A stretch of DNA of 25,192 nt from an uncultured Fretibacterium sp. (lineage in GTDB: Bacteria; Synergistota; Synergistia; Synergistales; Aminobacteriaceae), in NCBI GenBank assembly GCA_937892105.1, contig CALAUZ010000172.1, positions 1 to 25,192 on the forward strand, read 5' to 3'. Both the position numbers and the translations under genes were made by a program. The number at the start of each line of letters is the position of its first letter. Positions within the stretch are counted from its first letter, which is position 1. The notes under the pieces were generated by a model. That model was given only the letters and a program-made list of their open reading frames with translations, had not been told where the DNA came from and did no database searches. Of this stretch, positions 15,758 to 22,838 are shown one piece after another.

Positions 15758-16956
15758 CCTCTCTCTCAAACTACGCCATAGCCCGAAAGAACATCGCACA
15801 TCACCCAGTAAGGAGCTTCTGTCTCATCATGGCGGGAGCTGTGCTGTCAGCATTGCTTTTTGCCGGAACAACCCTAATCCTCAGCCTCTCGAACGGTACA
15901 ATGAGCATGGCCGGACGATTAGGGGCAGACATAATGATTGTTCCGGAAGGCTATAACCCTCACATTGATAACATTCTGCTTTCTGGAAAACCCAGTGCGT
16001 TCTATCTTCCTGATGATGCTATGGCGAAACTTCAAGCCTTGAAACGTGATGACATCGCCAATATATCCCCGCAAGTATTTATGGCAACGCTCAGGGCTTC
16101 ATGTTGTTCGTATCCGGTTCAGATAATGGGAATAGATTTCGACAGCGACTTCATCGTAAAAACATGGCTCAATGACACGCTCAAACGTCCTCTCAATGAT
16201 GGTGAGATTATACTGGGTTATCACAACAACGGGAACGTAGGGGACGAAATAGTATTCTTCAACATACCATTAAAGATTGCAGGCCGTCTCGAACGCACAG
16301 GAATGGGTTTCGACAGTTCCGTATTCATGAACAGGAACACCATAATAACCCTTGCCAATGCTGCCGACAGCATAAAGCCTCAGAAGCTCGCCGCCAACAA
16401 TAACCTAATCTCCGTAATCATGCTAAAGCTGAAGCCTGGAACAGACACCGCTAAAACTGCCCGTGAAATCAACAAAGCTTTGAACCCTGAAGGAATGTAC
16501 GCGTTATTCAGCAAGAGATTTGTTGCTAACATATCTTCAGCACTCGTTACGGTATCGAACATCGTAAAATATTCCCTTATAATACTTTGGTTCATCGCAA
16601 TGATAATTACTGCTTTGCTTTTCTCCCTAACTCTCAGCGAACGCAGAAGGGATAATGCGATACTGCGTGCTATAGGAGCTACGCGGAAAAAGCTGTCGAT
16701 GATTGTGTTAAACGAGGCATTAATCACGGGAATTTTTGGTGCATTAACGGGTATAATTCTAGGAGGCTTAATCATAATTGCCGGAAGTCCATACATAGCG
16801 GAGGCGTTACACATACCATTCCTCATGCCCGGCGTGGTAACTATTGTTCTAACCGCAGGGATATCGGGAAGTATCACAGTGTTTACGGGTCTGATGGTGT
16901 CATGGATTTTTGCAGTGAAATCGGGACATGAAGACATACAGAAAAATTTGAGGTGA
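15754..16956 (+). CDS. Third FtsX-like ABC permease, distinct subfamily
   Basis: Encodes 400 residues. ATG is in a 4-nt overlap with the previous stop and there is no strong ribosome binding site, so translation probably depends on coupling. It has one N-terminal helix (about 20-45), a periplasmic domain with GRLGADIMIVPEGYN after helix 1, a CCS motif near residue 113 followed by PVQIMGIDFDSDF, and three C-terminal helices with the loop SERRRDNAILRAIGATRKKL. This GADIMIVPEG/CCS type is, from memory, a separate branch from the two permeases at 11806-14296. Codons end in C more often than in those genes, hinting at a different history. There is no dedicated ATPase, so it may share the one at 14302 or use one elsewhere. 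Confidence 0.8.
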   Translation: MTSLSNYAIARKNIAHHPVRSFCLIMAGAVLSALLFAGTTLILSLSNGTMSMAGRLGADIMIVPEGYNPHIDNILLSGKPSAFYLPDDAMAKLQALKRDDIANISPQVFMATLRASCCSYPVQIMGIDFDSDFIVKTWLNDTLKRPLNDGEIILGYHNNGNVGDEIVFFNIPLKIAGRLERTGMGFDSSVFMNRNTIITLANAADSIKPQKLAANNNLISVIMLKLKPGTDTAKTAREINKALNPEGMYALFSKRFVANISSALVTVSNIVKYSLIILWFIAMIITALLFSLTLSERRRDNAILRAIGATRKKLSMIVLNEALITGIFGALTGIILGGLIIIAGSPYIAEALHIPFLMPGVVTIVLTAGISGSITVFTGLMVSWIFAVKSGHEDIQKNLR

Positions 16957-16965
16957 GAAGAAACT

Positions 16966-17634
16966 ATGCTGTCTCCAAGAATTGAGGATTATCTGGAAGA
17001 ATTGTTTTTGCTTGAAAGTACGGGAAGAAGCGTTACGGTTACATCTCTTGCCGAGCGTCTGAAGATAACGAAGGGAACAGTTACGGCGACGGTACAGAAG
17101 CTGGTTGAACTTGAGCTGGTAAAACACGAACGTTATGGGAACCTTCATCTTACCGAAGCAGGAAGGCAAAGAGGAATGACGGTATTCAGGCGGCATGAAG
17201 GGTTCAGGGCATTCTTTCACGAACTCTTGGGGCTTGACCGCGACCATTCATCGGAAATGGCCTGTTCGATGGAACACTACATAGACCCCGTAACGGAAGA
17301 AAGGCTTTATGCTTTGCTGGAATACTTCCGAAAGGCGAGGGCAGAACATCAGCCATGGGTTGACGAGATATTCCTTGCAATCGAGAAACCCGTACTGCTT
17401 GTGCCTGTTCCATTGACGTTATGTGAGCCTGGTTCAGACGGAGCGATACTGAGGATTACAGCTGATGAGCCTTTGCGTAAGGAGCTGTTGAAGAAAGGTT
17501 TTGCGAATGGAGCGGAAGTTACGCTGGTTAGAGCGGAGAATGACACGTTTACCTGCAAAGTTGGCCATCAAACTATCGACTTGCCATTGAATGAGGCCGC
17601 TTCAATATGGATACAGCAGCCTGCACGTTCCTGA
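16966..17634 (+). CDS. DtxR/MntR-family metal-dependent regulator with FeoA domain
   Basis: Encodes 222 residues, ATG behind GAGGTGAGAAG, 9 nt after the third permease. Residues 1-70 form the winged helix (IEDYLEELFLLES, ITKGTVTATVQKLVE as recognition region). Residues about 75-140 form the metal-binding and dimer domain, with RRHEGF and ACSMEH retaining the His, Glu and Cys-x2-Glu-His ligands of iron-sensing DtxR/IdeR rather than the MntR set. Residues about 150-218 form a FeoA/SH3-like domain. As last gene of the iron cluster it most likely represses the cluster when metal is plentiful; the operator was not located. The gene is followed by a terminator. Confidence 0.9.
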   Translation: MLSPRIEDYLEELFLLESTGRSVTVTSLAERLKITKGTVTATVQKLVELELVKHERYGNLHLTEAGRQRGMTVFRRHEGFRAFFHELLGLDRDHSSEMACSMEHYIDPVTEERLYALLEYFRKARAEHQPWVDEIFLAIEKPVLLVPVPLTLCEPGSDGAILRITADEPLRKELLKKGFANGAEVTLVRAENDTFTCKVGHQTIDLPLNEAASIWIQQPARS

Positions 17635-17647
17635 AGAAGAATAACAG

Positions 17648-17671
17648 CCCCCGTTAGAGTTATGGCGGGGG
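17648..17671 (+). terminator. Terminator after the iron cluster
   Basis: CCCCCG (17648-17653) pairs perfectly with CGGGGG (17666-17671) around a 12-nt loop, followed by AATTTCTGTTTT. It lies between two convergent genes, 14 nt after the regulator's stop, and could serve both directions. Confidence 0.75.
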
Positions 17672-17736
17672 AATTTCTGTTTTATCATGAGTTCATGAGG
17701 ATACGTCGAAACCTCTTTAACGCAAGGTACTTCATT

Positions 17737-17770
17737 ATCATCATTCGTGAAAAATCATCATTCGTGAAAA
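17737..17770 (-). repeat. Perfect 17-bp tandem duplication at the glycosyltransferase 3' end
   Basis: ATCATCATTCGTGAAAA occurs at 17737-17753 and again, identical and adjacent, at 17754-17770. Seventeen is not a multiple of three. Removing one copy continues the glycosyltransferase frame to a stop at 17685-17687 with a basic tail ending RFRRILMNS. Confidence 0.95.
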
Positions 17771-18712
17771 GCTGTAAGTTCCTTTCGCACGGAAATATTC
17801 TGCCGACTTCTTCACCGCCTGAATGACATTGCCGAACATCTCACGTCTGTTTACGTTACGAACATTCTGGCCGTAATGCGACTGCCACCACTCATTTTCA
17901 CATGCCGACTTCCACGCCTTAGTTATGCTTACGAGGAGGTCTCTGAACTTTTCGCGGTAGTACCTGTTGCATTGATAACGCGTAAATTTCCCTGTGTCGT
18001 CAATCATATCAACAAACTCGAAAAACTGTTTTATTCGTCTTGCAGGTGCATAGTACAATTCTGATATATCCCCTCCGTTCTCAACTTGAGATTTCATGTT
18101 GGCCATAACAATTTCGCCCCTGTAAACTCCGCTGCGTAAAACTGCGCCTTTCCCCTTGAGCAGCAAATCTCGCATGACATAATTTTCGGGATACATGTCG
18201 GAATGAGTGAAGTAGCATTCGCGGTTATTTTCAGGGATTTCTAGGAAGGCTTTGCGGCTGAAGATTATTCCTGTAGGGTGATTGAAGCCGATGAAGTTAA
18301 TCATTGCACTTATGCCGGAATAAATTTTCGAGTCCTTCTTCGCAAAAAAATTGTATCTCAGGCAGAATATATTATTATCGCGGGCATATTCCAGAAATTC
18401 CATGAGACGCGGAATGCTCTCTGTGTACAGCTTATCCCTTCCCATGACAAGATAAAGATATTCGCCCGTACCGTCCTCAAGTGTTCTAAGCCAGTTCATG
18501 TGTGCGCCGAGATTACTGGTATTCCTGGCGCAGCTTAAACGTTCATCATGAAAACGCGAAAGAACTTCCTGCGTGTTATCTTTTGAGCAGTCATCTCGAA
18601 CAATTACGTTGAAGCAATCATTATCACAGCTAAGAATGTTGTCAAGTATTTTTGAGATACCCTCAGAGTTGTTATATACTGGAATGCAGAAGGATAAAAT
18701 TTTAGTGTTCAT
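17741..18712 (-). CDS. Family 2 glycosyltransferase
   Basis: Encodes 323 residues. The GT-A fold of family 2 is clear: ILSFCIPVYNNSEGISKILDN at the N-terminus, the nucleotide-binding DD in IVRDDCSKDNT (residues 40-41) and NLGAHMNWL. The metal-binding DxD position reads MGRDK (residues 90-94), keeping only the second Asp. It is probably a cell-surface polysaccharide or lipooligosaccharide enzyme; donor and acceptor are unknown. ATG 18712 overlaps the stop of the AlaX gene (ATGA), implying coupled translation. The final residues RMMIFHE come from a 17-bp tandem duplication; with one copy the protein would end about 14 residues later with a basic tail, so the C-terminus may be altered or variable. 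Confidence 0.85.
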   Translation of the reverse strand: MNTKILSFCIPVYNNSEGISKILDNILSCDNDCFNVIVRDDCSKDNTQEVLSRFHDERLSCARNTSNLGAHMNWLRTLEDGTGEYLYLVMGRDKLYTESIPRLMEFLEYARDNNIFCLRYNFFAKKDSKIYSGISAMINFIGFNHPTGIIFSRKAFLEIPENNRECYFTHSDMYPENYVMRDLLLKGKGAVLRSGVYRGEIVMANMKSQVENGGDISELYYAPARRIKQFFEFVDMIDDTGKFTRYQCNRYYREKFRDLLVSITKAWKSACENEWWQSHYGQNVRNVNRREMFGNVIQAVKKSAEYFRAKGTYSFSRMMIFHE

Positions 18713-19908
18713 GGTTGTGTGAGGATATTCACAGCCTCATCTACTGCCTCACCCAGAGCCTTAACATTCTTCCCCCAACCCTGCGCACTGAATGCACTTC
18801 CTCCGCCCTTACCTTCAAGGATTGCGATTGCCCTCCTGAACGCCGGACGAACATCAACGTTCTTGTTGTCCCTATTACAGCCCATCATGAGGAACACGCC
18901 TTCAGCACTTTCCCCTGCGAGTACTGCAACAGCGTCATGGTTACTCTCAGTGATTAGCCGGAAAAGGTGCTTCAATTCATCTTGCCCAGACGATTTCATT
19001 ACGTGTTTTATGATTTTGTGTCCGCCAGAAATTTCTGCATTCATCACCAATTCATCAGCAACAGGTTTCAGGAAACGTGATATAGCAGCATCATTCTGTA
19101 CTTTTAGGTCGTGTATCTGCGATTTCAGGCTTGCAATCTTCCCGTTAATTCCATCATATCCGCACACTAATTCAGCTTCAGCTTTCCTTACCTCGTTATG
19201 CACTGACGAAATCCACCTGTAAGCCGCCCTTCCGCAACGCAAATATATCCTTGAGCCGCCTTTATGGTTCTCGCAGGATATGACTTTGACGATACCAACC
19301 TGCCCAGTTGAAGACACGTGAAGCCCGCAGCATGGTACGTAGTCAACGCCTTCAACCTTAACGATACGAACGGGAGGGATTGCGTTTTCAGGGGGAAGTT
19401 TCCTTGCGAGTGCGCGAATTTCGGCCATGTCAGGATAAATCACCTCAACGGGTATGTTCTGCCAGACAGCTTCATTTGCTGCCGCCTCTGCCTCAAGGAT
19501 TGCGTTCATGTCCGCCGGAATGTCGGTGTCAATCGAGACGTTATCGCCCTCAATCCTCATTCTATCCGTGTGAATGTGGTGAAGGTTCCAAATGCTTCCG
19601 GCAAAGAGATGTTCACCCAAATGTTGCTGCATAAGTTCAAACCTGCGTTCCCAGTTCAGAATACCGTGAACGTTGCCGCATTCTATTGGTGCGTTAATGA
19701 CATGTATGATGTCTTCACCGTGTTCGAGGACTTCAAGGACTTCATGACCGCCTATAGTTCCCAAGTCGCAAGGCTGTCCGCCTCCGCCGGGATAAAAGAG
19801 AGTGCGGTCAAGGGTGATATGATATTTTCCGTTGAGTTCGGACTGGGATATTACTTCAGCGTCAAATTCTTTCGCGTATAAATCATCGTAGTAGAGTTTT
19901 GCGGTCAA
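18709..19908 (-). CDS. AlaX-type alanyl-tRNA editing protein with DHHA1 domain
   Basis: Encodes 399 residues from TTG 19908 behind GGGAAG at 9 nt; TGA closes the frame just upstream. The N-terminal half is an AlaRS-like editing unit: TLFYPGGGGQPCDLGTIGG, the zinc site HLGEH (H-x3-H) and CCGLH (C-x3-H), and GGSRIYLRCG. The C-terminal half (about 240-399) is a coiled coil plus DHHA1 domain ending GKGGGSAFSAQG. The family hydrolyses Ser-tRNA(Ala) or Gly-tRNA(Ala) in trans. Length and DHHA1 domain place it in the long AlaX class. There is no aminoacylation core, so it is not alaS. It overlaps the glycosyltransferase start by 4 nt. Confidence 0.9.
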   Translation of the reverse strand: MTAKLYYDDLYAKEFDAEVISQSELNGKYHITLDRTLFYPGGGGQPCDLGTIGGHEVLEVLEHGEDIIHVINAPIECGNVHGILNWERRFELMQQHLGEHLFAGSIWNLHHIHTDRMRIEGDNVSIDTDIPADMNAILEAEAAANEAVWQNIPVEVIYPDMAEIRALARKLPPENAIPPVRIVKVEGVDYVPCCGLHVSSTGQVGIVKVISCENHKGGSRIYLRCGRAAYRWISSVHNEVRKAEAELVCGYDGINGKIASLKSQIHDLKVQNDAAISRFLKPVADELVMNAEISGGHKIIKHVMKSSGQDELKHLFRLITESNHDAVAVLAGESAEGVFLMMGCNRDNKNVDVRPAFRRAIAILEGKGGGSAFSAQGWGKNVKALGEAVDEAVNILTQP

Positions 19909-19988
19909 AATGCTTCACTTCCCAACAAAATTTCATGCGTGAATTATAATACAGTCAGGCAGAGTGAAAAGAGGTTTAATGTAACGTA
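19909..19988. promoter_or_regulatory. Divergent promoter region between alaX-like gene and larC
   Basis: This 80-bp AT-rich gap separates divergent genes. TATAAT at 19945-19950 (plus strand) overlaps a similar box on the minus strand. No good -35 was found for either. AAGAGG at 19969-19974 lies 14 nt before the larC ATG, a long spacing. Confidence 0.3.
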
Positions 19989-20663
19989 ATGAGAACAATA
20001 TATCTTGACTGTTTTGCGGGAATTGCTGGCGATATGTTCATAGGTGCAATGCTTAACCTTGTCCCTGTCCCTGAAGTATTGAAAGATGGCATAAGGAAAA
20101 TTCACGCCCTTGACCCGGACGAGTACGAACTTGTCATAGAGCATACAACACGAAACGGGATAGCCGGAATGAATTTCGATGTTCATCTTCCGCACGGGCA
20201 TGAACATCATCACCATCACAGGCACTTGTCGGACATTGAGGCCATGATTATGGGGAGCGGCCTGTCCCAGCGTATAAAGCGTGAGACGATACGGGCATTC
20301 TCGCTTCTTGCTGAGGCTGAGGCACATGTTCACGGCACAACACCAGACAAGATACACTTTCATGAAGTTGGGGCTGTTGACTCCATCATTGACATAACGG
20401 GGGCATTCATTCTCATGGGAGCACTGAACTGGCCAAGAGTGATATGTTCACCCGTAAATGTCGGTTCAGGAACTGTAGAGTGCGCACACGGGGTACTGCC
20501 TGTTCCCGCGCCTGCAACAGAGTACCTTCTTCATGGCTTTCCTGTGTACTCGTCAGGCTCACCGATGGAACGGACGACACCAACGGGAGCATTACTGGTG
20601 AAGTGCCTTGCAGACGGTTTCAGGAAAAATTGTTGCGTCAGGTTTCGGCTTCGGCAATCGTGA
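19989..20663 (+). CDS. larC: LarC, N-terminal part (frame 0)
   Basis: Encodes 224 residues if read to the frame-0 stop TGA 20661-20663. It begins RTIYLDCFAGIAGDMFIGAML, the LarC signature. It contains the histidine-rich GHEHHHHHRHLSDIEAM, KIHFHEVGAVDSIIDI, CAHGVLPVPAPAT and MERTTPTGALL. LarC inserts nickel into the pyridinium bisthiocarboxylate mononucleotide to make the nickel-pincer cofactor of lactate racemase and related enzymes. Homology continues from about 20620 in the +1 frame, so the last dozen residues of this frame (NCCVRFRLRQS) are not LarC. Read through with one +1 shift at the A5 run, the product has about 390 residues, the normal length. No larA, larB or larE gene is in the window. 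Confidence 0.85.
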   Translation: MRTIYLDCFAGIAGDMFIGAMLNLVPVPEVLKDGIRKIHALDPDEYELVIEHTTRNGIAGMNFDVHLPHGHEHHHHHRHLSDIEAMIMGSGLSQRIKRETIRAFSLLAEAEAHVHGTTPDKIHFHEVGAVDSIIDITGAFILMGALNWPRVICSPVNVGSGTVECAHGVLPVPAPATEYLLHGFPVYSSGSPMERTTPTGALLVKCLADGFRKNCCVRFRLRQS

Positions 20664-21162
20664 TGGCGGGGAAATGCCTAACGCGTTAAGGGCTGTAATG
20701 CTTGAGACTGGCGGAGAAGTTGATGGACTTGTGCGTGAGAAATTGACGCTGATTGAGTGCAACATTGATGACATGAACCCGCAGGATTATGAGCCAGTTT
20801 GCGCGAAACTATTTGAGGCTGGAACGCTTGATGTGTGGCTTGAGAACATATACATGAAGAAGGGAAGGCCGGGAGTGAAGCTGTGCTGTCTTTCGCGGCC
20901 TGATGACGTAATTAAACTCAGCAGGATAATACTCACTCACACAACGACACAGGGTGTAAGGCTGAAGGAGTATGACAGGTTGAGGCTGGACTGGAAGATT
21001 GAGGAAGCTGAAACTTCATTGGGGAAAATCCGCGTGAAGGTTACGGAGCTTGACGGTGAGACATTGCGGAAGGTGCCGGAGTATGAGGACTTGAAGGCTC
21101 TTTCACAGCACCATAATATCTCAATGCATGAAGTGAGGCATATGATTTCGCGGGAGATATAG
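20608..21162 (+). CDS. larC: LarC, C-terminal part (+1 frame)
   Basis: Continues LarC in the +1 frame relative to 19989. Conserved sequence resumes with KIVASGFGFGNRDGGEMPNALR, then REKLTLIECNIDDMNPQDYE, YMKKGRPGVKLCCLSRP and TTTQGVRLKEYDRLRLDW. The C-terminal part is expected to carry CTP/nucleotide binding and oligomer contacts. The left boundary given is the first TTG in this frame; it has no convincing ribosome binding site, so independent translation is unlikely. Fusion with the upstream part by a frameshift at 20625-20629 is more probable, or the gene is broken by a one-base insertion. Confidence 0.8.
   Translation: MQTVSGKIVASGFGFGNRDGGEMPNALRAVMLETGGEVDGLVREKLTLIECNIDDMNPQDYEPVCAKLFEAGTLDVWLENIYMKKGRPGVKLCCLSRPDDVIKLSRIILTHTTTQGVRLKEYDRLRLDWKIEEAETSLGKIRVKVTELDGETLRKVPEYEDLKALSQHHNISMHEVRHMISREI
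20619..20631 (+). other. larC: Candidate +1 frameshift site in larC
   Basis: Frame 0 reads TTC AGG AAA AAT. The five A at 20625-20629 let the lysyl-tRNA on AAA (20625-20627) re-pair one base forward on AAA (20626-20628), after which ATT GTT GCG continues LarC in the +1 frame. One fewer A in the run would also restore a single frame. Confidence 0.5.
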
Positions 21163-21171
21163 AGAGTATTT

Positions 21172-21206
21172 GCCCCCTTGCTGTGATGGTGAGGGGGCTT
21201 TGTTGT
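21172..21206. terminator. Terminator between convergent larC and NlpC/P60-like genes
   Basis: GCCCCCT (21172-21178) pairs perfectly with AGGGGGC (21192-21198); TTTGTTGT follows on the plus strand. It lies 10 nt after the larC stop and just beyond the opposing gene's stop, so may act in both directions. Confidence 0.7.
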
Positions 21207-21209
21207 GTG

Positions 21210-22700
21210 TTACTGTTTCGTTATATTGCAGGTTATGTCGAATGTAGTGCGGTCTGAAGGGTTATCCTCGTCCCACGCTACCCCTGAAAGCCGAAGTGTT
21301 CCTGTCGTCGGAGAGGTCAACGTTATCGTTATGTTGTCTTCACCGTCAGAATAATTCGCGTGGAATGTCCATTGATTTGTTCCTGAATGTGTTACGCTAA
21401 AGTTCCTGCCGCCTCCCGTTTGGTTACCGTAATTAACGCCCCTCTGAATGTCTACACCGTACTGAGTGTTCGTAGTCCTGTCGTATATGTCAATTTCTGC
21501 AGTGCCAGCAGCCTCGTTGACGTTCCTGAAGGTATAGCGAAGCTCCGTAGTAACTGGTGCAGTTATGCCTCTGTTAGTGCCTGTTCCGCTTCCCGTTCCT
21601 GTCCACGTGCCATTGAGGGAATTTGCCGTTATCGTACCCGTTGTAGGATTACTAGGCGAGTTATTCTGTTGGTTATGGTTGTCTTGCTGGTTTTGGTTCT
21701 CCTGATTTTGCTGTCCAGAATTTGCCTCAACATAAAGCCTTAAACGTTTAGACTCGCGGCCGAAAGCAGTAATTCCGCTGTTCACGTTATATTCATGCGC
21801 TGTAACTCCGTTTACCGGGTAAGCCTCATTCAGCGTGGAAGAAGTTTCGCCAGCCGTCTTGTATTCACTGCACGTGTAATCACCGTTTGTCTTGCCTGTG
21901 CAGTGGATTATAACTATCCTGTCATTGTCGCTGTCTTTGACCTTTGCGGCAATTCCTACATGGCCAGTTCCCCACGATACTATATCGCCAGGCTTTGGCT
22001 TTGATCTTCCTATTTCGCTTGAAACGTCCTGAGCATTACTGAACCACGCCGTCCACTTGCTCGCTGTAGTGAGTGTTGAAGGCCCCCATCTCCGGCGGTT
22101 AGTGCCTTCTGCTGCCCAGAGGGTTATACCGGCGTTATTGGCCGCGTTCCAGATGAGTCCAACGCAGTCAGTGCCGTGAACACCATGCTGGCAGCCTGAG
22201 TTGGTGTACTTGTGCTGTTTGACAACGCTGGAGAGACGCTCATCAATAACCTCATAATCAGGATTCGTCCATCTGTACACATAGAGGTATCTTGACTGAC
22301 GTATGGTAATTGTTGTTCCGTCTGACTGCGGGTGCTGGGTAATGCTTGTTGAAATTTGGCCTTGATTGCCGCCTAAGTACCAGTTGTTGCTTGCGAAGAG
22401 ATTGGCGGCCTCATACCAAATTCTTCTGGAGCGGTATTCCTCAAGGTTTGCAATATTATCCGCTGCCGTGAAGCTGGCATCTGCTGAGAATGACGCGCTT
22501 GGTTCTTCGAGGTCAAAATCGCTGGAGGCAACCTGAGTTCTCGCAAGTTCAATTAGCTGTGCTTCCGTGAGATTGGGAGGCTCATAATATGCCTCGTCAA
22601 CGCCAGAAGTACCGCTGCTGCTGCCGCCGCAACCGCCCGTGAGAAAAGCTGTTACAGAGAGCATAGCAAGTGTGAAGAAAACTGCACAATATTTCTTCAT
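21210..22700 (-). CDS. NlpC/P60-like lipoprotein with Q/N linker
   Basis: Encodes 496 residues from ATG 22700 (7 nt behind GAGGG); an ATG at 22718 would add six residues but has no good site. A signal peptide ends FLTGGC, making C24 a lipidation candidate (Thr at -3 is unusual). The catalytic region matches the NlpC/P60 plan: TDCVGLIWNAANNAG (Cys about 179), KPGDIVSWGTGHVGIAAKV (His about 247) and IIHCTG (His about 266). These suggest cleavage of peptidoglycan stem peptides or amide bonds. A linker rich in Gln and Asn (about residues 330-350) leads to a roughly 130-residue beta-rich, Thr/Gly-rich domain without a recognised family. It probably faces the periplasm or cell surface. It stands alone between terminators. 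Confidence 0.75.
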   Translation of the reverse strand: MKKYCAVFFTLAMLSVTAFLTGGCGGSSSGTSGVDEAYYEPPNLTEAQLIELARTQVASSDFDLEEPSASFSADASFTAADNIANLEEYRSRRIWYEAANLFASNNWYLGGNQGQISTSITQHPQSDGTTITIRQSRYLYVYRWTNPDYEVIDERLSSVVKQHKYTNSGCQHGVHGTDCVGLIWNAANNAGITLWAAEGTNRRRWGPSTLTTASKWTAWFSNAQDVSSEIGRSKPKPGDIVSWGTGHVGIAAKVKDSDNDRIVIIHCTGKTNGDYTCSEYKTAGETSSTLNEAYPVNGVTAHEYNVNSGITAFGRESKRLRLYVEANSGQQNQENQNQQDNHNQQNNSPSNPTTGTITANSLNGTWTGTGSGTGTNRGITAPVTTELRYTFRNVNEAAGTAEIDIYDRTTNTQYGVDIQRGVNYGNQTGGGRNFSVTHSGTNQWTFHANYSDGEDNITITLTSPTTGTLRLSGVAWDEDNPSDRTTFDITCNITKQ

Positions 22701-22752
22701 GAAAATACCCTCTTTCATGTTGTGATATTTATTTGGGAATTAATCCTGCGTA

Positions 22753-22779
22753 ATTATAGTGTACATTTTTTTTTTTCAA
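22753..22779 (-). promoter_or_regulatory. Promoter of the lipoprotein gene with an A11 spacer
   Basis: On the minus strand TTGAAA (22779-22774) and TATAAT (22758-22753) are separated by 15 nt, mostly a run of A (11 A in all, 22776-22766). TCTTGA two bases upstream would give 17 nt. The homopolymer sits between the -35 and -10 boxes. Confidence 0.45.
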
Positions 22780-22797
22780 GAATATGTCATTTTGCGT

Positions 22798-22833
22798 AAA
22801 AAATTCCCCCTCACTTTTTCAGCGAAGGGGAAT
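22798..22833 (-). terminator. Intrinsic terminator of valS
   Basis: On the minus strand ATTCCCC (22833-22827) pairs with GGGGAAT (22809-22803) with further pairing inside the loop (CGCT with AGTG-like bases), followed by a run of T. It lies just after the valS stop codon. Confidence 0.75.
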
Positions 22834-22838
22834 GATGT

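Noticed and set aside
16380..16937. Open frame of 185 codons on the minus strand opposite the third permease
   Set aside because: Antisense shadow of a gene with clear membrane-protein structure; no ribosome binding site and no family pattern.
20201..20226. CATCACCATCACAGG run suggesting an artificial His tag or repeat
   Set aside because: It encodes the natural histidine-rich loop typical of LarC.
21387..21743. Open frame of 118 codons opposite the lipoprotein gene
   Set aside because: Its hydrophobic tail is the reverse reading of the Gln/Asn repeat codons of the linker.
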